Shown: piece after piece, positions 48,506-59,372 of the stretch | Position numbering within the stretch: the first letter of the stretch is position 1 | Layout of the letters: the number at the start of each line of letters is the position of its first letter | Assembly (NCBI GenBank): GCA_034687125.1 | Contig: JAQGBZ010000069.1 | Span: forward strand, 62,001 to 126,000 | Reading direction: 5' to 3' | DNA length: 64,000 nt | Source: Neelides folsomi | Taxonomy: Eukaryota; Arthropoda; Collembola; Neelipleona; Neelidae | Translations under genes and position numbers: made by a program | The notes under the pieces: model-generated | Told to the model about the DNA's origin: nothing | Seen by the model: only the letters and a program-made list of their open reading frames with translations | The model's database searches: none

Positions 48506-51157
48506 TTATCTTGTGTTCTTGCACCACAAAGGCTTCGAATTTTGCATGTGGTAATGGGCCCATTGACTCAATTCTATAATTGATAATAAAATTGGATTAG
48601 CATTCAAATCATTGTGAAAAATTAATATTGTATCGCCGGGTATCTATGTAAAACTATTGCTTGTTTATAATTGTTTTGCTATATGGGTAACTCTCCTGGA
48701 AATCAACATGCAGTAACTGTTTGAGAGCTCAAAATCGAAGTTATCCCCGAACTTGGCCCATGTATTTCTAATGGGAGATTTTAATTTTGCCCTACGCTAG
48801 TTAAGCCCAGGCGAGCCATCGCGCGAAACACATTTTTATACTTAGTTTTACACGTTCTATCCATTGGTATCAATAATTCTAAGGGCTTGCCCAGGTGACC
48901 AAAGATACTGAAATTGCCATGTTATTTAAAGGGGGAAATTGAGCGGGATTTTCAAATCTGGCCTTACTGCATGTTGATTTCCAGGAGAATTACCCATTTG
49001 CCAAATATCGATTCTCTCATTATTCTCTTGTCAATTTCTATCTGTAAAACACCTCATTTTCTCCCAAATCTCAATAAACCGCTTAAAGTGAAAATCGTCG
49101 TCATTTTCCTTCTTTTCCTTTTTTCCTCGACCTCAACTTGCACTTAGCTCTCCTTCTAAGTCGTCGAAACAAATATATTAATTCTTACCTGTCATTCTTG
49201 AATAAAGACCGGGTTTTTTCGGTAAAGCACAATTTTCTCCCCAACTGACAATTCCAACCTGTTGCCATTGCTTGATTTTTGGATTATTGAACACAAGTGG
49301 ACCACCACTGTCGCCCTAAATATCACAACATAGTATTTACTTATGTTAGTTTTGAACCTTAAAATTAATCATATTTTAAATTTAATTAATATGATTAAAA
49401 ATCTTTGAAATTACAGTGCAAGCATCCTTTTTGCCCTCTTCATAACCAGCGCACAACATCCGTTGAGTAATTGAATATGGCATCCATTCGGCACATTTAG
49501 ATAATGGGATTGTTGGAACGTCAAGTTTCTGAAGGACTCTTGTGGTTGCTCCTGCATCTCCATGTGGCATTCCCCAACCAGAAACTAATAGCATTTCCTT
49601 TTCATAGGTCAAATCGTAATTGTCTTCTGGTGCAAGGCAGACTGGTGTTGGAGCATCTTGGGCACTCAAGTCAATTTTAGTTTCCAGTTTCAAGAGAGCG
49701 ATATCAAAATCATACCTTAAACATAAAAATTAATTCAATTTCTTTTACATAATTTAATTGACATTATAATCAAAACTATTATAAACAATATAACATGTGG
49801 AATTGTTAATTATTCTTTTTAAAATAATAATTATGATTTTACTTGGCTGTGAATAATGGATGGTTGATAATTTGAGCGATTTTGAATCTTTGAGTTTTCT
49901 CTTCTTTGTCAGTAACTTTAGTCAGATTGTATCCAGATCCTCGAATTGATCCAACCTCTCTGTAATTATCAAAAAATTAAATAAAAAACAATAATGATTA
50001 ATTGAATTTTTGCATTACCCTAACGCAACATTGGCAGCATTTCCTTTCTTGGTGTGATCCAATATTCTTGCATGAAGAAGAATTTCAATGGAGCTTGAAT
50101 CGGTATTCTCAAAAGCGAAGCAATGAGCCGCGGTCAAAATCCACTGATTGTTCAATACACTAGCTCCACATTTAGGACTCCGAGTGCCTTTAAAGACAAT
50201 GGCCGCTTGCCAGGGGAATTCCATCATTTTTGCATCTTCTCCACCAACAATACGATCATTCTGATTCTGGAGACCGCAAACTAATATTAATAAAAATTAC
50301 AAAACTGTTTACTCATTACACTCATTAGCACATAAAAATTGAATTGGTGTATTTTATATTTATTAATTATTATAATTATTATAATCACCGCATCGAGAAT
50401 CTTCCTTTCGCTCTCTGGTCACTTCAAGTGCCTTGGGTGCTTTGGTGTTACAAGTCACGACGCATTCGAAACCCTTGTATACTTTGTCAAATGGTCCCGC
50501 TCCGGATCTGAACTCAACGTAGATATCGCGACCTTTGTGGGCCTTGAGCTCCTCGACCTTCTTGTTGCCGCAAAACACTTGTTCACCTCCGACTCCATCG
50601 GAAATGACAAGAGCGTCCTTTTCGCAATCGTCAGATTGACGAAGATCGACAAAGTCGCAGCTTATAGAAGGCTTGCAATTTGTATTAGTGTCTCCCTAAA
50701 TAAAATCATTTTTAACTTTAAAATTACCAAAGTGCTTAAATTTAATAACATACAATGAACTGCCAAAGGCATTTGGAGTCGGCGAAATATTGTTCTCTTT
50801 TCGCATACTTTGAAACGATTTTTATTCCCATTTTTCCTGACAAATGATGCGCCATATTGCAATTCTCTGTAATATTAAATAAATATAACTTTACATGTGT
50901 ATTATTCAAAAATGCTTAACTTTTGTTTCCTCATTATCGTATTTGTAATTTAAATTGCTTTTTAATTCGATTATCATTTTTCAAACTTAATTTTAATATT
51001 TAATAAAATTTACCCAAAAAGTCAAGTTTATCTTCTGCATCACCTGCCCAGCCATGTAGAAGCTACAAAATTTTAAAAATAATTTTTGCGATGGTTAAAA
51101 ATTTTTTATTACGTTTGTGCAGAATAGAATGGTCAATAAAATTGGAAACCGCAACAT
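48506..51157 (-). CDS. Secreted CUB-serine protease (S1, trypsin-like)
   Basis: Minus-strand exons 51157-51113, 51062-51014, 50866-50754, 50695-50389, 50280-50019, 49959-49843, 49715-49415, 49315-49189 and 48573-48506 join in phase to give 462 residues. A signal peptide ([15 protein letters not shown]) precedes a CUB-like domain ([15 protein letters not shown] to VTCNTK) and a trypsin domain beginning after the activation site RIVGGED. The catalytic triad is present: His in LTAAHC, Asp in YDFDIALL and Ser in GDSGGP. The specificity residue six before Ser is Asp (KKDACTGDSGGP), predicting cleavage after Lys/Arg. The light chain is linked by the Cys in SRCVCGLQNQ. CUB-serine proteases act in digestion, haemolymph cascades or venom of various arthropods; which applies here is not visible. 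Confidence 0.92.
48683..48997. mobile_element. MITE-like element in the last intron of the CUB-protease
   Basis: Inverted terminal repeats of about 32 bp: ATGGGTAACTCTCCTGGAAA.. at 48683 and its reverse complement ending ..GGAGAATTACCCAT at 48997, with two mismatches. The inside is more GC-rich than the intron and has no open frame. No clear target-site duplication. Confidence 0.75.
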
Positions 51158-52551
51158 CTTCCAACACACCATATGGCGAAAGAATCCGACGAAAAGTTAA
51201 TTTATTTCTCTTACTCGAAGGTAAGAGAAATAATAGTCAATCGATGTTCTCAAATTTTTACAGTGACTTCTGAGTATTGTTTGTTTCAACTTCCGCAGTT
51301 TAATATTTAAATTAAGTTAATGTGTTAATTATGTATAAAGTTAGAATATTATACAAAACAACATGTTTTTTATAATTTACATATATGGTATATGACATCT
51401 TATATGGTTAATTTCTTAAATGTAAATCATTAATTTTTAGTTGTAATTCCAATTGCACTTTTAAACTCAAAGTGGCATAAGATATGTAAGTCGAATGTAC
51501 ACGTAGTCATAATAAGCGTACAGAACAATAACTATTTACTTGAGTTCAATGGTCTTAATAGATTTAATTAGTTCATTCATTCAATTCTCAGAATTACTTT
51601 TCATTATTATTTTGTGTTACACGCACATTTCACAAGATGTTGGTTCTATTTGATCGATGCAATGTCTAACATGATGATGAGTTTATTTTTTTGAATTTGA
51701 TAGCATAGTCTTAAAAATATGTAATTAGATCAATGTTATAGATATGGTATGCATCAATATGTACCTTACAGACCATATATACAGACCTGTACTTACATTA
51801 ATTAGTACCTATGCATAAAATTATTTATTACAAATAAATTGATTTGTTATTATGTAATACACACTACTGATACACAGTACTATCAATAAAAAATTTATTT
51901 TCAAATTAAAATTGAATTTAATGCACATTATAATACTTGTATATAGGTATATGAAACTACAATTATTGGAACGTTTAGTGCAATTTCAAAGTTTTTTAAA
52001 ATAAAAATGACTTCTATTCTAAATTATCTGTATCTGTATTATAACAAATATTGTGTATTTTTTATATTACACATTTTGTAGATTATAAGTTCTTTATTCT
52101 CAATGAAATTATATGAAATGTGTATTTATTTATTTTTCTGAAATGCTATACTATTTTAGAATTAATATGTTAATGTGCTATTATTTATTATTATAAATAC
52201 TACCGTATCACCATTAAATATTTATGGACAAAAATTACATACTTTACACAATAATACTATCAAGGTAATTTTTCCACTATAAAGCTTTAATGGTATAAAG
52301 ACAGGAAGGAAGGAAAAATTATCGAATGAATTTCTCATTCAAGAATTCCAACTATCAATTATGTCAGTTACTCTTTTATCCCTTCGTTTTTACCCTATTC
52401 TTATTTATTTCAAAGGTCATGCTATAAGATATAAAAAATTATTCACAATTATGTGTCATTTATCTCTCATATATGACATATTTTAACAAAGTTTATAAAA
52501 GATTGTCCAGAGTTAAAAAATGTTTCTACAATAAATTATTCTTAAAATCAA
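51158..52551. other. Gene-free spacer
   Basis: About 1.4 kb of strongly AT-rich sequence containing the CUB-protease promoter and the OBP-like promoter. No RNA gene, repeat or coding frame supported. Confidence 0.45.
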
Positions 52552-53511
52552 ATGTTACTCCAAATTTTATTAGCTATCTTTTTATTTTTAAATTTAACGG
52601 TAATTCAATTATTTTGCACATTTGATGTTTTTCTTTATTATTTGAAATTGTTTGTTTAAGGAAAATTCAAATGGAGCGATTTGCCGAACTCCGGAAGCTC
52701 AAAAAGCATGTGAAGTAATTATGGTGGATATGGTGAGGACACAATTAGGATTTGTTTCACCTTGTGTGAAAAAACTTGGACTTACAAATGGAAAGCAAAG
52801 ATCAGAGAATATGAATGTAATTTTTTCTTTAATTAACCCATTATTGTAGTATATAAAACTAATATATATTTATAAATATTTTTTCTTGGTTGATTTTTTT
52901 CAGTGTATCCTCAAATGCACAATGATGGACACTGGGATAGTAATTTGAAAATTTTTATTTACACTACAGATACAATGAACAACGACTGTTTCATAAATAT
53001 ATACTTTTGTATACCTATCGTACACAACCCTATAGTAAATAGGTATTTTACAAAATTATACTAATTCGTATGTTTAAACAAATTTTAGTTAAACAAAGAA
53101 GGATACGCTGATCCCACATCTATTAATTTGATGTTATCCAAGGATGGCATTCCCGATTTTCTTGTTTTAAAAATTATGAAAATTATTGAAAAATGCAGAC
53201 ATCTTGCAAGTAAAATTGCTTTGTGACCATTTATTTTATAGCAGCAATGAATAATATACAAAAATTAATTTGGCGAATAATAAAATGATAATTTATTTTA
53301 AACAGTGGGAAAACTTCAACCGGATGAAAAATCTTGTAAAACTTATAAGGATATGGGTTCTTGTATGCTTGAAGTTGTTCCGACAGTAAGTAAATATTAT
53401 TTTTAATATCTACCATACAATTTTTTATGTACTAACAATAAGATAAGGTAATTGCCATCTATTTAATCATTTAAAATACGCATTGTTATTTTTTTTCAGT
53501 TATGCAAATAA
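52552..53511 (+). CDS. Odorant-binding-protein-like secreted protein
   Basis: Exons 52552-52599, 52661-52816, 52904-52939, 53089-53209, 53306-53385 and 53500-53511 join in phase to give 150 residues. The signal peptide is MLLQILLAIFLFLNLT. The mature protein is all-helical in character with the OBP core: CILKC (the C2-x3-C3 pair) followed by MMDTGILNKEGYAD, then IIEKCRH and later SCKTYKDMGSC. An additional N-terminal pair (CRTPEAQKAC) and a C-terminal LCK are present. OBPs carry small hydrophobic molecules in sensillum lymph or other fluids. The final exon encodes only LCK before the stop. The cysteine spacing is not fully classic, so distant PBP/GOBP-family membership is the honest limit. 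Confidence 0.75.
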
Positions 53512-53777
53512 CGGACGTGTATTACATCTACATCTAAACTTTCAAACTGACATAAATAAATCTTTTCCATCTTGTAATTTCTTACATTCATTTCATTTGC
53601 ATTTACAAAATAAGTATTGGGCCAAATAATAAATAGTTAAATGAAATAACGAAAATGTCATATCTCATTAGTCTGTTGAGCTAGGAACAAATCAATATTT
53701 TATTTTAAAATGTTCTGTAATATTGTAAAGTTTAAACTTTTTACTCTCTGGCTGGATATCCAATAAAGAAAGACATA

Positions 53778-55691
53778 ATGGAATTAGATATAAAGAAATT
53801 TGGTGACCGTGAGGAATATTATGGATCAAGATTTTTAAGTTTTCTTTGTCCAATTACATCTCTTCATATTGAGCAGGCAAAAAATGCCAAAATTAATAAA
53901 TTTTAACCAATACACATTATGTCACAACGTCACAAGCATATCACAATTTTTTCCCTTTCAAAAATTGAAGGTAATGAAGTTAAAAAATAAATTTTCCATT
54001 TTAGATTAATTTTTTGACCTCCCTGCTTACTTCATTGGTTTGTGGATTTATCTTAAAAGCTTATGTGCATTCGAGGGACGCCAAGCTCTGGTATATGTTA
54101 ATCGTCGGACTCCTCATTTTCCTCTTCTGCTTTGGGATTGAAATCTTGCACTTAATTTTCACAACTACCACCACGTACATGCTAATTCGATTCGTTAAAT
54201 CGTCTCATATGCCAAAGTGAGAATCTTATAAATATTTAAGCATGTTCAATGTTATCATTAAATGTAATAATATAAATATATTATTATATTTAAAAAATAT
54301 CTGGATTTATCGCAAGTATGTGGTTCTCATATATCTCAATAAATAATTAAAGTCGTACTTTTTCAGAATAGTTCTATGGTTTAACTTCATTTATCTCTCG
54401 CTACTTCATTTAAGAAGGAAGTTCATATTAACAGGAGACGTAGCGATTGACATCACAGGACCAATGATGATACTCATAGGAAAATTAACTTCCATTGCTT
54501 ATTCCTTACGAGATGAAGCTCACGAAGGCAGCAGTCTCATGCGACATTATGCTTTAAAGGAAATCCCATCTCCGCTAATGTTTTACTCATACACGTTTCA
54601 ATTCCAAACTGTACTGGTCGGTCCACCATTGTTCTTTCTCGACTTCAAAGCTTTCGTTGATGGAAACACAAGTCCGTGCTCGCATAGGATCGTAGCATTG
54701 AAAACAGGGTTAAGTGTCGTGTTTGGAGTGCTTTTTGTCATTTTCGATGAAATATTCCCAGTATCAGGAATTTATGGTATAAATATGAGATACAATATAC
54801 TACATAATTGTTATTGAATATTTAATTACTTAATAATATAAATAATTTAATTAATTACTTAACTGTCAAATTAATTGGTCTAAATTAAGTATTGATTTGT
54901 TTCCAGGCTTGGTTGAATCTAATGCTGGAATCATATACCTTACTTGGTATAACATGTGGATCATCACGATTGTGAAATGGAAATTTTTTCACGCTTGGAT
55001 TATGTCTGAAGCAGTTTGCAATGCAAGTGGGCTTGGATGGGATCCAAATTTGAAGAATTGGAGTGGAGTGACAAGCATCGACATTCCACAAATTGAAAAA
55101 GCTCTCAACCTCAGAGAATCAATGGAAGGATGGAACATTGGATGTTTGAGATGGTTGAGACTCATCATTTACGATCGAACTTCAAAGACCTTTAGGACTG
55201 TTTTAACTTACACAATGTCAGCACTTTGGCACGGGTGCGAAACATTCCTTTATAAAATAAATTTGTTTTAAAATGTTACAAAAAAATTCAATTAACTTGA
55301 TAATACCAATATAAATAACTTGCTATAAAAATTAATATTTAACAAGTACTGATTGGTTTATTATGTTGATTTGTAATTTAGATTCGAATTTGGTTATTAT
55401 ATAACATTCATTTCTGGTGCTTATTTCACATTTGCTGCAAGGAGTGTCCGACGTCACATCCGGCCCTACTTTCTCAGGAATGAGAAAACCCTCGCTTTCT
55501 ATCATATTCTCACGTGGACAATGACCAAACTCACAATTCCATACGTCTCAGTCGCCTTTGTGATGACCAATGCAAATTCCATATTCAATATGTATGCCTA
55601 CATGAAGTTTTATTGGCAAATTTTAACTTTAATTCCAATTTTTATTGCACTTTATAATACAATGAAATTGAGATTAATAAAAAAGCACTAA
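53778..55691 (+). CDS. MBOAT-family lysophospholipid acyltransferase
   Basis: Exons 53778-53876, 54005-54216, 54367-54776, 54907-55234 and 55382-55691 give 452 residues with many membrane segments. MBOAT landmarks are present: GDVAIDITGPMMILIGKLTS, FYSYTFQFQTVLVGPPLFF, the Asn region EGWNIGCLRWLR and the His in MSALWHGFEFGYY. This matches the MBOAT1/2/5/7 branch, ER enzymes that re-acylate lysophospholipids. Exon 1 ends in CAG/GCAAAA, so intron 1 uses a GC donor. All other junctions are GT..AG with correct phase. The start is the first ATG in the open frame; a further upstream exon cannot be excluded. The C-terminus ends in a basic LRLIKKH, compatible with a KKxx-like ER signal. Confidence 0.92.
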
Positions 55692-55964
55692 TTGTCTTGA
55701 GGCGTAATTTCATTTTGAGCATTTTAAACTATGTAATTCATTTCGTTAAACAGATACAAGATAACAAATTTAGGTTAATTGGGTAGGGCAGTTTTCAAAG
55801 ATTTATAGCAAATATTCGTTGTTGAGTCGCAGACAGAGTTATAAACTTATGAATGTTACAAGTTACAACTGACATTCAAATGAACAAAATTTTAAATTAA
55901 TTAATTTAATTTAGATTGTATTTATTTTAGAAGGAGTATTTATATATTTATTATTTTTCCAAAT

Positions 55965-57757
55965 TCAACAAAAAATCATATAGAGAATAATAAAAAGAAC
56001 AAACAGAACGGGGTAAAATAGTCGCATGATTTGGTCAATTCTTTCCCATCCACAAGCAGAGCTGCATGATTTAATTGCTCGGCTAAAAACTCCACCTGAG
56101 GATTCCATCGCCGCATTTTCAGCTTGCGACAAATAGTTGTTAATAACGAAAATCAAGACAGTTATGAAGGAAAAAGTGAGTGAAATTCCAGTAAACGTGT
56201 CGATTCCCTTTGTGTATGGAGTGACTGGGAATCCTTCATTGAGTCGCTGGGTCATGACGGCCATTGTCAAAAGAGGTCCAAGTGTTGTCAAAGCTCTGGC
56301 TGTGCTGCTCCGAGTTGGATGGATCCAGAAGGAAAGATAACTGAGGATGATGAACATGGCACAAGGAATATGAACCATGATCAAATAATAATTCCAAATC
56401 CGCTTGAACTCAAAGTCGACCTGGACGCATCCATAAGTTCCTATAAAAAGATTTTTTTTATAATGGTAGTATTTTTACTATAAAATGCACATTATTAATT
56501 AAATGTATTATTAATTAAATGACCAAAGATGTAGGATATGTATATGATATATAGGATATGGATATACCAGTAATGGTTTGAGAATCACAAGTTTCTGTGT
56601 CAAATCCTTGATAAGAGAATTCATTATGTTCAAGAGTTGAGGAAACTTGAATTGGATTTTCATCTTTCCAGTTAATTCGGATATCTTCTGTTGTATGGCC
56701 ATCTAATTAAAGATTTAATATAATTTGGTCTAAGGAAGCAATTTGTAATTTTAGTACTTACAACTGGCGAGTTTAATAGAACACGATTGTCGATCAAATG
56801 GGAAAGCTCTGAAATTCATAGAACAAGAAAGTGAGAGAGTGATTCTTGTTGAATAGAGAACTTCTCCAGATGGGTAAATCCGGGCAAAAGTATTTTTCAT
56901 TAAGATGTCGTGGGTTTTTCCTGTTTTCTCATTTGTAAAAAAGATATCTGGAGTCCAAATGGCGTCTGTGTCTGTAAGGATGATGAACCGAAAGTCATTA
57001 TTTTGCTGTCGTATGAATTTGCTAAAACTTAAGCGAGAATCCACCCAAACTTGTCGGTACGTTAATTGAACTCGAAATTCCTATTTTTCAATATAAAAAA
57101 CTTGATTATTTTCAGGCAAAATGTGCAGAATTATTAAATTCATTACAAATTTGTAACACCTTTATTGGTAAGCCCACAGATGTTAAATTGTTGAAATTGG
57201 TTTAAAATTTATTTATATTTACCTCTTCAGAATCATCAATATCTTCTATTGCCCGAACATAAATGTTCACTTTCACTTCAACTGGATCTGTGCCAAAAAG
57301 GAATTTTTAGTAAATGAATCACTTTTAACAATCTCATTACTTCGGCTCCAACACTTAGTGCTTAATTTACTAGTCGACAAAAAAATAATTAAAATGCTCG
57401 TGAACCTTGATGCATAGTATCCGTTTCGCACTTAAGCTATAAGTTACAATCACAAACATTTCGTATTTATTTAATTTCCCTACTTGATTTAAAAAAAAGG
57501 TAATGGATTCTAAATATGGACAGTATATCGAGAATAAACTATCATATAAAAGAATGCGAATTAACGTTTAAAATTAATATTAGAATATTCCAAGAAAAGG
57601 AACAACGCAGTGCGAAAATCTGAAAAAAATCCTTTGTTCTATACAACACCGAAAGCAAATACAGAGTTAATCACTTTCTATAATATCTTTAATTAAAATA
57701 ATATAATACATTGATTAATATTATATACGAGTAAGAACTTAAAGTGAGTAATTTAGT

Positions 57758-57788
<31 letters not shown>

Positions 57789-58126
57789 GGAGAAATACTT
57801 ACTGCTGCCATTGGTCGGCGGAATAATTCTTTTGTCGTAGGTATCTCCAAGAATTGCGTCTAATATTTGCTTTTCAAGATCTCGACTCTTCGAGCTGAAT
57901 TAATGTATGTAAATTTTATATAAAGATGTTTCAATTAATCATTATTGTGTAAATACATAGATCAGAGTTAACTATTTGTTTATTAAATGAAAGGAAAAGG
58001 ATATTAACAAATGAATGATTATAACATGGTTTAATGATAGTAAATAGTGATTTGCGCATACCAGTTAACGAAAGAGATGATCCCGATTAATAGAAGATTA
58101 AAGAGCAGTAATTTATTTAGCTGCAT
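55965..58126 (-). CDS. GluCl-like Cys-loop ligand-gated channel with divergent M2
   Basis: Minus-strand exons 58126-58062, 57894-57803, 57287-57223, 57080-56762, 56702-56568 and 56440-55965 give 383 residues. After the signal peptide (MQLNKLLLFNLLLIGIISF) the ectodomain has YDKRIIPPTNG, VNIYVRAIEDIDD, IWTPDIFFTNEKTGKTHDI and ITLSLSCSMNFRAFPFDRQ. The Cys-loop is C-x13-C, and a second Cys pair (C-x10-C) lies in loop C, as in GluCl and GlyR-type channels. M1 begins NYYLIMVHIPCAMFIILSYL, and the intracellular loop is short (about 50 residues). M2 reads STARALTTLGPLLTMAVMTQ instead of the PARVxLGVTT type, so conductance or function may differ. It is named by ectodomain similarity; other invertebrate anion channels of this clade are possible. 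Confidence 0.9.
57762..57788. repeat. (AT)n microsatellite
   Basis: About 13 uninterrupted AT dinucleotides in intron 2 of the GluCl-like gene, 14 bp from the exon 2 donor. Confidence 0.95.
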
Positions 58127-59372
58127 TTTGTATAATAGATCTATAGGAGACGCGGAAGGGAGTGAAAATGGGAGTCTTGGGATTTTGCTCGAACCAGTGC
58201 GAGATTGGTCTTCGGTTATTTTGAGCCCACAAGCCTCGGCTCTTCACCGACCCGACTCTTTGATTTGCCCTTGGTTTTCTGCTCCCTCATTTATAAAGGG
58301 CATGGGGAATAAAGGAGACATTGAATACAATTAAAAATACATGGAACGACATATCAAATCTGAAGAGCTGCGGGGAGGTTCAACCTCGTACAGAACTCAA
58401 TTCACGCAATGAAACAGATGGAGAGGAAATGCGAACAGCGAAAGCTCAAAACATCTCGACCAGTCCAAAATATTCCTAATACGTTATACATTAACTTCTA
58501 AATGGTTTTATGTATGTATGTACAATAGATATATGTAAAGAAGTATGTATAGTACAGAAGAAAAGATTTTACATATTTACAATGCTATGTATTTATTATA
58601 ACTTTGTATGTAATACATGGTTCTTATGTACAGAAAAAGCTCAATCTGTACGACCGACTTTCTCTTATTGTTAATAAAAAACATGACAATGACATACACT
58701 CGTCAATTTAGTAATACATTTGATATTTGATATTGAGCATATTTTAACTTGATCCTTTAGATTGAGCCAATTTCATCGATCAACTTCATTAATTACACAT
58801 GAGTGACATGAGAAAAATATTACGAGTCTAAATGATTAAGGGCTGGTGCCCTTAATAAACGAATAGGAAAATTACAGATCTGTAAATATGTAAGGCAAAT
58901 ATAGCAAACAAAAGTTACTTTGATGGTTTGGGTTATACAATGTTAAAATTTTAATTCACAACATTGCAAATTTTATCTTTTAATAGTTTGTATCTCTATC
59001 TTTTCTATCTTACAAATAGTTATTAGAATTAAGCAGATTTTTATATTTTCATGTGAGGTAAATAATATTTAATCTGAAGGCTGCAAAAGTTTTTGAGATA
59101 AGTAACATAGAGGTCAAATGTATAGTGTAGATAATTGGAGAATTTTATATTACACAACAAACAAATACTTTGCTATTCATTCTTTATTCCATGTTTTTGA
59201 CTATATTATAGTGATATCTACACATTGAAACAGTATGTATTCACTCACAGATTGTAAGCATAGACATGTGTGTTTGCAATTACCTCTTATGTTAATGTTA
59301 CGCTTCATCACTGCAACAAGTTAAGTTGACTCAATACTTTTTAAGATAAACACAATTTTTTAAAAATATAAA
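58127..59372. other. Upstream region of the GluCl-like gene and the ANL gene
   Basis: 58127-58500 is less AT-rich (gagcccacaagcctcggctc and similar) and is probably the promoter or 5' UTR of the minus-strand channel gene. The rest is AT-rich, with ATGTATGTATGTA words near 58510 and no gene. Confidence 0.5.

Noticed and set aside
48914..49147. Plus-strand frame in the protease last intron
   Set aside because: Overlaps the MITE end and antisense intron sequence; no family match.
58047..58334. Plus-strand frame over the 5' end of the GluCl-like gene
   Set aside because: Overlaps exon 1 and probable promoter sequence on the opposite strand; no motif.
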